Shown: positions 33,210-41,861 of the stretch, piece by piece
Position numbering within the stretch: the stretch's first letter is position 1
Layout of the letters: each line of letters starts with the position of its first letter
Assembly: GCF_000308875.1 (NCBI RefSeq)
Contig: NZ_BAGL01000055.1
Location: 1 to 64,000 of the forward strand
Reading direction: 5' to 3'
DNA length: 64,000 nucleotides
DNA from: Nocardia transvalensis NBRC 15921
Lineage (GTDB): Bacteria > Actinomycetota > Actinomycetes > Mycobacteriales > Mycobacteriaceae
The notes under the pieces: generated by a model
Database searches by the model: none
What the model was told of the DNA's origin: nothing
The model's input: only the letters and a program-made list of their open reading frames with translations
Position numbers and translations under genes: made by a program

Positions 33210-34610
33210 GTGGGCAACACGCTGGCGCACGGTCATGTCTTCGCCGGCTACCGCATCGAACGGTTGCTGGGCGTCGGCGGCATGGGCGAGGTGTACCTCG
33301 CACACGATCGCGATCTGCCGCGATTCGTGGCGTTGAAGCTGCTCGGTCACGCGATGGCCGGCGACGCCGATGTCCGGGCCCGGTTCCAGCGCGAGGCCGA
33401 TATGGTGGCGCGGCTGGCGCATCCGAACATCGTGGCCGTCCACGCGCGGGGCGAGCACGACGGCCGGCTGTGGATCGCGATGGAGTACGTCGACGGCACC
33501 GACGTCGCCGCCGTGGTGCGGAACGGACCGATCGCACCGGAACAGTCGGTGCGGATCGTCACCGAAACCGCCCGCGCGCTCGACCACGCCCACGCGGCGG
33601 GCATTCTGCATCGTGATGTCAAACCCGCCAACATCCTGCTCGCGCGCGGACCGCAGCAGCGAGTGCTGCTGGCAGACTTCGGAATCGCGAAGGTCCTCGA
33701 CGAATCCGTCGGCCTGACCCGCACCGGCGACGTGTACGCCAGCCTGCAGTACGCGGCGCCCGAACAGTTCGACGCCGGTACGCCGATCGACCACCGCACC
33801 GACGTCTACGCGCTCGGCGGCACGCTTTACCACATGCTCACCGGCGACCACCCGTATCCCGGAACCAATTCCGCCCAGCTCATCAACGCTCACCTGCACC
33901 TGCCCCCGCCGGCGCCCAGTCGGCGAAATCCCGCGCTGCCCAAGGGGTTCGACGCCGTCATCGCCCGCGCGCTGGCGAAGGACCCGGGCCACCGATTCGG
34001 TAGCTGTGGGGAATTGGCCGCCGCCGCGGCGAGCGTGCTGGCGGGCGGGCACATACCGCACCCGCCCGCGTTCGCCGCCGCACCGCCGGTGCCGCGGCGT
34101 CGCCGCCGAGGTTTGTTCGTCGCCGCGGTCGCGGGCATCGTCCTGGTCCTCGGCGGCGCGGCCACGACTGTCGCTCTGGTGGTGCATAATTCGTCCAGCC
34201 GCGAGCAACAGCACCAGGCCGTCGAGGACACCCGCGAGGCGGCGCGCCGTTTCGCCTGCGACTTCGGCCGCATCGCGACCACGTACGACTACCGCGACCT
34301 CGACGCCTACAAGAAGGCGTTCGACGACGGCGCGACCGGAGATCTCCAAGCGCAGTACGACAGCTCGTGGGCGACGCTGCGGGAAACCATGACCCAGTCC
34401 AAGCTGACCTCGAAGTCCACCGACGCCCAGTGTTACTTCAAGTCCGGCGACGCCACCCGCGCGGAAGTCGCCGCTCTGCTCACCCAGACGACGCAGAACC
34501 TCGCCAGCCCGACCCCACAGACCAAGCAGCTTTCGGTAACGATGACCGTCGAATACATCGACGGTCGCTGGCAGTGCAGCAACATGCTCATGCCCCAGCA
34601 GCCGAACTGA
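33210..34610 (+). CDS. Receptor Ser/Thr protein kinase (PknB-like)
   Basis: A 466-residue kinase. The N-terminal catalytic domain (about residues 12-270) has the G-loop LLGVGGMGEVY, VALK lysine, HRDVKPANILL, the DFGIAK metal motif and the APEQ activation end. One membrane helix lies near residues 304-328. The C-terminal external domain of about 135 residues has a Cys pair (RFACDFG, QCYFKSG) and resembles lumazine-type sensor domains. The GTG start is chosen for the GGAGGAGG just ahead. It probably senses an external signal; the targets are unknown. Confidence 0.93.
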   Translation: MGNTLAHGHVFAGYRIERLLGVGGMGEVYLAHDRDLPRFVALKLLGHAMAGDADVRARFQREADMVARLAHPNIVAVHARGEHDGRLWIAMEYVDGTDVAAVVRNGPIAPEQSVRIVTETARALDHAHAAGILHRDVKPANILLARGPQQRVLLADFGIAKVLDESVGLTRTGDVYASLQYAAPEQFDAGTPIDHRTDVYALGGTLYHMLTGDHPYPGTNSAQLINAHLHLPPPAPSRRNPALPKGFDAVIARALAKDPGHRFGSCGELAAAAASVLAGGHIPHPPAFAAAPPVPRRRRRGLFVAAVAGIVLVLGGAATTVALVVHNSSSREQQHQAVEDTREAARRFACDFGRIATTYDYRDLDAYKKAFDDGATGDLQAQYDSSWATLRETMTQSKLTSKSTDAQCYFKSGDATRAEVAALLTQTTQNLASPTPQTKQLSVTMTVEYIDGRWQCSNMLMPQQPN

Positions 34611-34631
34611 TGCCGCAACGAACCGTCGCGC

Positions 34632-34775
34632 TCAACTTTCTCCGTCGGCCGGGACCTCGGACTCCTCGTTCGGGAACATCACCTGCTCCCACCAGGAGGT
34701 CAGCGGGCTCGGGTCCGGCCATTCGACCGTGTCGGGGCCTCTCGGCGGATTCTGTCGAGACGCGGGAACCTGCAT
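34632..34775 (-). CDS. Possible small protein
   Basis: A 47-codon frame with good high-GC codon use, reading MQVPASRQNPPRGPDTVEW and ending MFPNEESEVPADGES. It lies in the 420-base gap 34611-35030 and converges on the kinase gene. No family is recognised and no strong ribosome site is seen. The rest of the gap holds nothing I can support. Confidence 0.3.
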   Translation of the reverse strand: MQVPASRQNPPRGPDTVEWPDPSPLTSWWEQVMFPNEESEVPADGES

Positions 34776-35030
34776 GGCGCACCCTGTTCCCGGCCGCCGC
34801 TCGCGGCCGTCGTGCTGTCGTCCGGGCCCTGTCGTCGGTGCGGGGCCCGCTGTTCCCCCGCCGCTCACGCACTACCCCGGGAGCATCCGGCCAGACCTCT
34901 GATTCGGCGTTAGGTGGGCCACATCGCAGGCGACGGTATCTTCCATTGTTCGAGCCGTTCGGGTCGCCACCGCGTCGGCGTTCGGGGCAGTCTGGACAGC
35001 GGCCGTCGATGATGTCCTACCCGGCCCGGC

Positions 35031-35732
35031 TCAGTCCCGGTCCGGGCAGAACACACAGAACTCGTTGCCCTCCGGGTCGGCCAGCACGTCCCAGACGACG
35101 CGCGGGTCGGATGCGTCCTCCCGGCCGGTGAGCAGCGTCGCTCCGGCCGCGAGGAGCCGCTCCGTGTCGCCCCAGACGTCCCAGTGGATGCGGTTCTTGA
35201 CGGTCTTGGGCTCGGGGACCGGGATGAAGAGCATCGGCCAGGGCAGCCCCTCGCCCGGCTCCAGCCGGTACCACGGTCGGTCGTGGTACCGCTTCGACTC
35301 CAGGCCGAACCGCTCGCCCCACCAGGCGCTGACCGCCGCCGGGTCCGCGGCGTCCACGACCAGCGCGTAGAGGCGGTACCCGCCGACCGTCGCGGCCCGC
35401 CGCGGGAACACACAGAGTTCGCCGCGTTCGGGATCACGCAGCACCGTCCAGTCGTCCTCGTCGCCGAACTCCACAGCGGCGGTGGCGCCGAGCCGCGTCA
35501 GCTCCTCGACCGTGGCATGCAGGTCCAGGTGCACCCGTTGCTTCACGGTGCGGGGCTCGGGGACCTGGTTGATCCAGACCCGATGCTCGGGAACGTCGTC
35601 CGCCAGCAGGAAGTCCGCCGCGGAGTCGCCGGCCGGACCCGCTTTCAGGCCGAGCGCCGCCGACCAGAAGGCGGCGAGCACGGACCCGTCGGTAGCGTCG
35701 ATAACCAGATCCTTGAACCTCGCGTCCGACAT
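35031..35732 (-). CDS. VOC (glyoxalase-like) two-domain protein
   Basis: A 233-residue protein made of two glyoxalase-like domains of the PF18029 type, about residues 1-112 and 118-233. Each ends with the family's DPERGELCVFP / DPEGNEFCVF strand and carries a KxRVHLDL / KNRIHWDV segment. These proteins have the vicinal-oxygen-chelate fold, but substrates are rarely known. It is divergent from the aldo/keto reductase, 110 bases apart. Confidence 0.9.
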   Translation of the reverse strand: MSDARFKDLVIDATDGSVLAAFWSAALGLKAGPAGDSAADFLLADDVPEHRVWINQVPEPRTVKQRVHLDLHATVEELTRLGATAAVEFGDEDDWTVLRDPERGELCVFPRRAATVGGYRLYALVVDAADPAAVSAWWGERFGLESKRYHDRPWYRLEPGEGLPWPMLFIPVPEPKTVKNRIHWDVWGDTERLLAAGATLLTGREDASDPRVVWDVLADPEGNEFCVFCPDRD

Positions 35733-35842
35733 AACGCCAGCGTAAACCCGGCCGGGATGGGTAGACGGCGGTTATACGCTGATGTTTGCCGCATTGCTGC
35801 TGACTGTCCTCGCACCGGTAACAGCGACGTGAAGGAGCGACG

Positions 35843-36697
35843 ATGATTCTGAACGAGTCGTACACGCTGTCGAACGGGGTGCAGATTCCGAAGCTGGGAC
35901 TGGGCACCTGGTTCATCGATGACGACAAGGCCGCCGACGCGGTGACCGAGGCCGTCGCGATCGGCTATCGCAATATCGACACCGCGCAGGCTTACAACAA
36001 CGAGCGAGGCGTCGGCGAAGGCATCCGCGCCAGCGCCGTCCCGCGCGACGAACTGTTCGTCTCCACCAAGCTGGCGGCCGAGATCAAGGACTACGACGAT
36101 GCCGCCGCCGCGATCGACGGTTCCCTCGCCACACTGGGGCTGGACCACATCGATCTGATGCTGATCCACAGCCCGCAGCCCTGGAACGACTTCCGGGGCG
36201 GGGACTACGCCGAGGGCAACCGCGAGGCGTGGCGTGCGCTGGAGGACGCCTACAAGGCAGGAAAACTCCGCTCGATCGGCGTCTCCAATTTCGAGCAGCG
36301 CGACCTCGAGAACATCGACCAATCCTGCACGGTCGCACCGCAGGTGAACCAGCTACTCATCCACGCGGGGAACACCCCCACCGAACTCATCGCCTACTCC
36401 GAGAGCAAAAGCATTCTCCCGGAGGCATATTCACCCATCGCACACGGGGAAATCCTGCAGAACCCGGATATCCAGGCGATGGCCGCCCGATACGAGGTGA
36501 CCGTCCCGCAGCTCTGCATCCGCTACACCCTGCAACTGGGAACCGTGTCCCTGCCGAAGTCCGCCAACCCCGAACACATGCGCAGCAACGCCCAGGTCGA
36601 CTTCGTGATCACCGACGACGACATGGACCTCCTGCGAAACCTGCGCGCCCGGGACTACGGCGACAACAGCGTCTTCCCCGTCTACAGCGGCAAGTGA
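35843..36697 (+). CDS. Aldo/keto reductase
   Basis: A 284-residue NADPH-dependent carbonyl reductase of the AKR5 type. The catalytic tetrad is visible: D in NIDTAQAYNNE, the Tyr in the same motif, K in VSTKLAAE and H in LIHSPQPW. The NADPH end is SLPKSANPEHMRSN. The start follows GAAGGAGCG. It probably reduces reactive aldehydes or keto compounds. The 298 bases after it (36698-36995) show no gene. Confidence 0.93.
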   Translation: MILNESYTLSNGVQIPKLGLGTWFIDDDKAADAVTEAVAIGYRNIDTAQAYNNERGVGEGIRASAVPRDELFVSTKLAAEIKDYDDAAAAIDGSLATLGLDHIDLMLIHSPQPWNDFRGGDYAEGNREAWRALEDAYKAGKLRSIGVSNFEQRDLENIDQSCTVAPQVNQLLIHAGNTPTELIAYSESKSILPEAYSPIAHGEILQNPDIQAMAARYEVTVPQLCIRYTLQLGTVSLPKSANPEHMRSNAQVDFVITDDDMDLLRNLRARDYGDNSVFPVYSGK

Positions 36698-36995
36698 CGC
36701 CAGCCGACCGTAACCTTCGTACCGAACATCCGAGATCGCATCGATTCGTATCTGTTTCAGCGTCGTGTGGTCGCCGACAAGACAGCCGAGCTGTCTCGAC
36801 GCGACGAAATCGGCGAGATCAAGGCAGCGGTCGAATCGAAGGTCGTGGATCCCGAAGTTCGGGCGATCCCGGAGGTCGGTGAGCCCGTGGCGCGGGACCG
36901 GTCCCGGTGTCGGTGGCGCAGAATCGCCGGGTCCGGTTCCGCTGCTACCGTTTCGGTGAAACGGTGCGGCGCCTTCATACGGCAAAGGAATGCTC

Positions 36996-37286
36996 ATGAA
37001 TGTCGTCACCAAGCTGGCCGCTACCGTTGGCGTACTGCTCGCCGTCCCGTGGATAGGCGCCGGCCTTGCCTCGGCTACTCCCATTCTCGTGACAGACGCT
37101 CCGGCGGCGTTGAGGTCGACAGCCGCCGGTGCCGATCATCCCTCGGCCATTACCGGCCGCATTTCCTCGGGCTCGGTCGACAGCGAGCCCGGATTCGATC
37201 CCGGGCCGTACCCGAGCTGGGATGCCTGCGAACAAGCCCGCGCACGGTATTACGACCCCTCGCGACTGGAATGCGTTCCGGCCTGA
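36996..37286 (+). CDS. Small secreted protein of unknown function
   Basis: A 96-residue protein with a signal peptide (MNVVTKLAATVGVLLAVPW to about ASA). The mature part ends with two cysteines (DACEQARARYYDPSRLECVP), typical of small exported actinobacterial proteins. I choose the second ATG because AAAGGA lies at the right distance; the first ATG (36990) is too close. It overlaps the signal-peptidase gene tail-to-tail by about 37 bases. Confidence 0.7.
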   Translation: MNVVTKLAATVGVLLAVPWIGAGLASATPILVTDAPAALRSTAAGADHPSAITGRISSGSVDSEPGFDPGPYPSWDACEQARARYYDPSRLECVPA

Positions 37287-37876
37287 CAACCACCTATTCG
37301 CCGCACGACGGTGCCGAGTACGCGGTCCGCGGGGATGTAGCCGATCTTCCGGGAATCGACGCTGGCCGCGGCATTGTCGCCGAGGACCACCAGTTTCCCT
37401 GCGGGAATACGGTTCTCGGGCACCCGGGCCAGGACAGGGACCCGGGTGCGCGGCACGGGGTCGCCCGCGACGGCCACGACTCTTTTGATGGCCCAGAGCC
37501 GTTGCGCCACCGGGCCGGGCCCGGCGCGGCGCGGGAGCGGCGGCTGCCGGTGTCCGGGCGAGGCGAAGGCCGCTCCGTCGACGACGACCACCTGACCGGG
37601 GACCACCGCGGACCGGCGGCGGACGAGTACCCGGTCGTGGTCGCGGTAGGTGGGCTCCATACTCGTCCCGCGCACGGTGACTGTCACCATCGTTCGTGTC
37701 ACCAGGTACGAAAACGTCAGAGCGGGAAGGAGTATCAGGACAACCACACCGAATACCGTTGCCCAGCCCGGATATCCGGCAAGTAACAGTGCGGTCGCGG
37801 CCGACAGCGCCGCCGTCACGACCCCGGCCGCACGCTGCCCGCTCACGCCGCCCCCGTCGGCGATCGACGGCGTCAC
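37250..37876 (-). CDS. S26 family signal peptidase
   Basis: A type I signal-peptidase-like protease. It has membrane helices near its start (ALSAATALLLAGYPGWATVF region), the catalytic Ser in RGTSMEPTYRDHD and the general-base Lys in WAIKRVVAVAGDP. The GDNAAASVDSRKIGYI box completes the site. A GTG at 37876 is a likely start, but the frame is open upstream and continuous with an ABC transporter C-terminus, so the two may have been one fused protein. With that transporter truncated, export-linked processing is in doubt. It may have served a peptide exporter. Confidence 0.8.
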   Translation of the reverse strand: MTPSIADGGGVSGQRAAGVVTAALSAATALLLAGYPGWATVFGVVVLILLPALTFSYLVTRTMVTVTVRGTSMEPTYRDHDRVLVRRRSAVVPGQVVVVDGAAFASPGHRQPPLPRRAGPGPVAQRLWAIKRVVAVAGDPVPRTRVPVLARVPENRIPAGKLVVLGDNAAASVDSRKIGYIPADRVLGTVVRRIGGCQAGTHSSREGS

Positions 37877-37879
37877 GAG

Positions 37880-38085
37880 CGGTCGCCCGGCCTCACCACC
37901 GTGACCGTCCGCGCGATAACCGGCGGCCTGCACGGTGAGCAATCGCGCGTAGTGTCCCCGGGCGGCCATCAACGCCGCGTGGTCACCGCATTCGACGATC
38001 CGCCCCTCCGCCACGACGACGATCATGTCGGCGTCGCGCACGGCGCCGAGCCGATGGGAGATCAGCAGGCTGGTCCCGCCCTGCC
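37880..38085 (-). pseudogene. ABC transporter ATP-binding domain, C-terminal fragment
   Basis: The frame reads GGTSLLISHRLGAVRDAD (the H-loop region), then the last strands VAEGRIVECGDHAAL and HYARLLTVQA, the usual end of an exporter nucleotide-binding domain. Everything upstream, including the Walker A, signature and membrane parts, is absent: the sequence changes at about 38085 into a WD40 gene on the other strand. The fragment runs in frame into the signal peptidase. Confidence 0.8.
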
Positions 38086-38087
38086 GG

Positions 38088-38367
38088 TGCCGAGGGGACG
38101 CTGCGGCTGTGGGATGTCACCGATCCCGCGCGCGCGGCCACGCGGGGACAACCGCTGACCGCCGGCCATACCGGTTCGATCATCGCCGCCGCCTACAGCC
38201 CCGACGGATCCGTCCTGGCCAGCGGCGGTGACGACCGGATCATCCAATTCTCCACCGGCAGTCCGGAATTGGCCGCCCGCCGGATCTGCGCGACGACGCG
38301 CGGGACCCTGACCCGCGAAAGCTGGCGGCACTACCTGCCGGACCTGGACTACTCCCCGCCCTGCTAG
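38088..38367 (+). pseudogene. WD40-repeat protein, C-terminal fragment
   Basis: The frame begins abruptly as GTLRLWDVTDP, continues with one full repeat (AGHTGSIIAAAYSPDGSVLA, then SGGDDRIIQF) and ends ICATTRGTLTRESWRHYLPD and a stop. That tail is typical of large actinobacterial WD40/NACHT or kinase-WD40 proteins. No start or earlier repeats remain. Its break lies at the same place as that of the ABC fragment, so one deletion removed the front of both divergent genes. Confidence 0.8.
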
Positions 38368-38443
38368 GCGGAGCCACGGCACGGGGCGTGTGGCATTCCC
38401 GCACCGACTTCGCCGGCGGAACCTGGCACTACGGATGCCGGCC

Positions 38444-38641
38444 TCAGGAGGCGAGCCAGGCGTTGATCTCGTCGAGGCTCCCGCTGAATACGGGTATCTC
38501 GTCGAAGAAGGCGAGCACATGCCAGCGGCCGGGCTCCTGCTCGGTTCCGCTGGCCTGCTCGAGCCGAAATCCCTTGCGGCCCAGACGCGCCGCGATCATA
38601 CGAACCGGACTGACCACCGGATCCACAGTCGACACCGCCAA
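38444..38641 (-). CDS. Small conserved-looking protein
   Basis: A 65-residue protein with a mixed alpha/beta pattern (MIAARLGRKGFRLEQAS, RWHVLAFFDEIPVFSG, ending LDEINAWLAS). Codon use is normal for the region. No family is recognised and the ribosome site is weak. The start may be ATG-less: the first codon is read from a GTG-like position. Confidence 0.45.
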   Translation of the reverse strand: MAVSTVDPVVSPVRMIAARLGRKGFRLEQASGTEQEPGRWHVLAFFDEIPVFSGSLDEINAWLAS

Positions 38642-39273
38642 GTACCCCCTCGGGTATCACGAGACCGCATCAGCATTCAGCGATCATTCAGCAACATATT
38701 AGGCTGACGGATCCACCGGCGGCAAGATCGCGTCGATTTGCCGCCGACGCCCGGCCTCCCCCTCGGCGAGCCGTCCCTCCGATCGGGCCGCGGGATCGCC
38801 ACAGGGGCGCATCTCCGCATACCCGACAGGAGACCGCCCCCGCCCGCAGCGCCGCACCACACCACGGGAGCCAGTCTTACCACAGGCGCGGCCAACGCCT
38901 CCTCGCGGCGTGAAAACGGGCGGCTACCAGCAGGTGTCGCCACCTCGGGCCGCGTTGACGCAGCCCGGCGACCCAGGGACGTCACGCAGGCGAACGGAAT
39001 GTCCGGCATTGTCCGCGGCCGGGTCCGCACCCGATCCCGCCGGTGACCGTCACCGCACGTGAGAGGGCATTGAAGGACGAGTGGCCAGCAAACCCGGCAC
39101 GGTGTCGCCGGGCCGAAGCCCGGTCGTGAGGTTGCCATGGCCGGAAACCGACCGTTAGCGTCGTTTGCCAGAAGGATGCTGGGCGGTGCGACTGTTCGGG
39201 TCCACGCGATCGCCTTCTCCTCGCCCCACGCAGGACCGCCGCGTGATGCGGCCGACCTGGAGGAAGGACCGAC
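38642..39273. other. 632-base stretch without a supported gene
   Basis: Open frames here have poor codon statistics and no recognisable family. The right end holds the GGAGGAAGG ribosome site of the next gene. No repeat or strong hairpin was noticed. Confidence 0.5.
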
Positions 39274-39606
39274 ATGGGTTTCGTCGCTCTCGGATTCCTA
39301 CGCACGGACGTGTCACGGCAGCACCGGAGCTGGTATGCGGCTCAGGTCCGCTGTCTGGCAAGACGTCTGGGCTACGACCTCAGCGGGACCATCGCCCTCG
39401 GTCACAGCGGTGATCCCGTCCGGCACTTGCTCGATACCGTGGCCAGAGTGAACGCCGAGGCGGTCGTGGTGCCCAGCGCCGACCACTTCGCCGACCGCGT
39501 CATTCCCGCCGCGCTCGTCGAGATCACCGATGTCATCACCGTGGCCCCGGAGTACACATATGCCCGATGGGCAACGGGGGAACTACCGGTACTGAGCACA
39601 CCGTGA
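39274..39606 (+). CDS. Small resolvase-fold-like protein
   Basis: A 110-residue protein with a strong GGAGGAAGG ribosome site. Its pattern (ALGFLRTDVSRQHRSWYAA, then DPVRHLLDTVARVNAEAVVV, PSADHF) resembles the N-terminal catalytic fold of serine resolvases. The usual catalytic Ser region and DNA-binding tail are lacking, so recombinase activity is unlikely. It may be a regulatory relative. Similarity is by pattern only. Confidence 0.5.
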   Translation: MGFVALGFLRTDVSRQHRSWYAAQVRCLARRLGYDLSGTIALGHSGDPVRHLLDTVARVNAEAVVVPSADHFADRVIPAALVEITDVITVAPEYTYARWATGELPVLSTP

Positions 39607-39634
39607 ACCCACTCTGCCCAGGTCAGCTTCGCGG

Positions 39635-39988
39635 GTGCCGGGGCCGACCGGCGAGGTCGAGGATGCACAGGATCTCCGCGGGGCCGCGGTCGCCGAACAA
39701 CTCCGGCGGGCCCTCCCCCACACCCACGTCGTCAAAACACTCAACACGATGGTGATGACCGCGCCCGCCACGCTCACCCAGCCGCCGTCGGTATTCCTCT
39801 CCGGCGACGACCCGGAGGCCGAGCAGGTCGTCACCGAGTTGCTGACCCACCTCGGCTGGGACGAGCGATGGACCACCGACCTCGGCGGGATCGAGACCGC
39901 CCGGGCGACCGAGGCCGCGATCCTGTTCGTACCGCACATCATCCGATCCCGGCGGTTTCGCGCCTTCGCCGTGTCGGTCGCCCGCTGA
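39635..39988 (+). pseudogene. NADP/F420 reductase-like protein, C-terminal fragment
   Basis: The frame reads VAEQLRRALPHTHVVKTLNT, VFLSGDDPEAEQVV, LGGIETARATEAA, which matches the second half of NADPH-dependent F420 or NADP-binding Rossmann reductases. The N-terminal GxGxxG nucleotide site is missing, as the sequence changes just upstream of 39635. It is probably a truncated, inactive copy. Confidence 0.65.
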
Positions 39989-40040
39989 GAACGTCGGCGC
40001 GCAGGGGACCGGTCCCCGGCTTCAGGCGGTTCGGAACGGA

Positions 40041-40832
40041 TCAAGGCGTGCGTGGCACCGGCTCGCGCGGCGTCTCGGGGAGCGGGCTGACGAGGGTGAG
40101 GTTGGCGTCGTAGCGGCGATAGAGCAGGTGGCCGCGAAACGTGCCCATGTGTGTGTAGAACAGGAACGGCAGCCCGCGCGCACACAGTGTCCCGACCGCT
40201 TCGGGGTCATCGAGCAAGGGCGCGGGAGCGGGAAGAACGGTGACCGGGCCGGGAATCGCCCCGTTGGGCGCCTTCGCGGGATGGGGACGGTACTGGCGGG
40301 CGAGCCTCGTCCCGGCGGCGGCGCTGCGGTAGACGACGGCTTCTTCGCCGGTGTCGGCGTCGGTGAACAGATGCACGTCGTAGTCCATCGTGTCCATCGT
40401 CACGGCCGCGGCGAGGGGTTCCTCGATCGCCAAGGCGCAGTACTTGTGGCGCGTGATGGCGCCGGGACCGGACGCGGCGAGCAGGCGACGCGTGAAGTCG
40501 GGCCAGGGCTGTGGCCGCCGCTGGGCCGGCGGCAGCAGTTGCCGCCGCAGCCGCACGGTGGCGCGCAGGACGTCGCCACACCCGGGGACGAGAGTCTGCA
40601 TGCGGCACGGCGTGCCCGCGACGTCGAGGTTGACCTGAATCAGTACCGGACCGGTCGCGCACGTCGCGGTGGTCGCGCGGACCCGCGCCCGTGCCGGGAT
40701 ACCGTGCTGTCGCAGCAGCCGGCCCACCGCTGCGGTGATTCGTTCGCCCCCGAGTTTCGGCACCCGGCCGTGAGCGATTACGACGATGCCGGGAAATTCG
40801 GCAGACGACCATGGTTGCAGTTCCGGAAGCAC
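40041..40832 (-). CDS. RafH-like long ribosome hibernation factor
   Basis: A 263-residue protein. The N-terminal part has the HPF/S30AE-like ribosome-binding pattern. Two copies of the C-terminal dimerisation domain follow: one around VHLFTDADTGEEAVVYRS and one around GLPFLFYTHMGTFRGHLLYR. This doubled C-terminus is the mark of mycobacterial RafH, a hypoxia (DosR) ribosome factor that stabilises idle 70S ribosomes. No DosR box was confirmed upstream. It is divergent from no neighbour and stands alone. Confidence 0.75.
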   Translation of the reverse strand: MLPELQPWSSAEFPGIVVIAHGRVPKLGGERITAAVGRLLRQHGIPARARVRATTATCATGPVLIQVNLDVAGTPCRMQTLVPGCGDVLRATVRLRRQLLPPAQRRPQPWPDFTRRLLAASGPGAITRHKYCALAIEEPLAAAVTMDTMDYDVHLFTDADTGEEAVVYRSAAAGTRLARQYRPHPAKAPNGAIPGPVTVLPAPAPLLDDPEAVGTLCARGLPFLFYTHMGTFRGHLLYRRYDANLTLVSPLPETPREPVPRTP

Positions 40833-40981
40833 GAACGGGCCTCACTGCGTCTTCGAGAGCTACCGATGGTTCAACTCAGCGTGCGTCGCCGCCCGCAGAC
40901 CGAGTAGGGCCTTTGGTCACAACTTGCAAGATTTATACATTTCGTTGTTTCGCAATCAGTGGATCACAACGGCGATGATCG

Positions 40982-41443
40982 TCAGTCGTTCACGGCGAGC
41001 ATGGTCGCGTTGGTCGCGCACAGCCGGGTTCGGATGTGCCCGAGCAGGTCGGCGCGGCCTCCGCAGCCAGGCCGGGGGATCGTGGGCGACGTGCCCTGGA
41101 TCGAGGCGAGGATCTGGTATCCGCCGCAGGAATCGGTGAGGACGAACAGGTGCGGCGTCAACCGTGCGGGGAGCCGGTCGTCGTATTGGGTGGTCGCCAC
41201 GACGGTCAGGTCCTGGCCGGTGACGATCTCCCGCAGCCGGTGGCCGGGCCGAGGGGGCTCGAAGCGGAACAGCCACCGATATCGTTCCTCGACGTCGGTG
41301 CCGAAGGCTTCGGGATGCCGCCCGGGAAAATGTGCCCCGTACGCGGAATACAACTCGGCGACAGCACCGGCGTCCGCCGCTCCGAGCGCCCGGTCATACC
41401 GTCGGAGAAGGTCACGAATCCGAGCAACCCTGGATCCGGTCAT
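40982..41443 (-). CDS. NTF2/SnoaL-like domain protein
   Basis: A 153-residue protein. The helical opening (ARIRDLLRRYDRALGAADAG, AVAELYSAYG) followed by a curved sheet is typical of the NTF2/ketosteroid isomerase fold, which serves enzymes and binding proteins alike. The ATG at 41443 begins the domain; the longer open frame upstream is not coding-like. Specific role unknown. Confidence 0.65.
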   Translation of the reverse strand: MTGSRVARIRDLLRRYDRALGAADAGAVAELYSAYGAHFPGRHPEAFGTDVEERYRWLFRFEPPRPGHRLREIVTGQDLTVVATTQYDDRLPARLTPHLFVLTDSCGGYQILASIQGTSPTIPRPGCGGRADLLGHIRTRLCATNATMLAVND

Positions 41444-41861
41444 CACCACGGGACAAGTCCTTCCACTGGCTGGTCGTCGAGCACACACGTACACCGAAGC
41501 CGCACACACTATGCACCGCAGCAAAGCCGGTCGCAACCCGCGCGCAAACCAATTTCGTCCAGTCGAGAGGAATTGTCTCCCGCGCAGTCTCCGACCAGTT
41601 CTCGACCACGAATTCCGCCGACCTACCGTAGCATCCCGAACGCTGTCGCGCCGATCGCCGACCACCACAGAGACACTGTGCGGCAACAGCTTTCGCACCC
41701 GATCAGCAATACCCCGCAAGATCGGCTGGGGTCGGAACAGGTGGCCTTGCCGCGTGCTCGATAAGCCGCTTACGGCGAGCCTTCAGCACGAAGATGATGA
41801 TCAGTTGCCAGGTCGGGCCTTCCGTTCTGAATCTTTCTCGGCATCGTTTCTCCTGACCTGC
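41444..41861. other. 418-base gap without a supported gene
   Basis: It lies between the NTF2-like gene start and the end of the P450 gene and should hold the NTF2-like gene's promoter. I see no strong motif or hairpin. Confidence 0.5.

Noticed and set aside
38677..39138. 153-codon minus-strand frame in the 632-base gap
   Set aside because: Poor codon use, no ribosome site and no family resemblance.
39274..39606. Active serine recombinase marking a mobile element
   Set aside because: The protein lacks the catalytic serine region and DNA-binding tail, and no element ends are visible.
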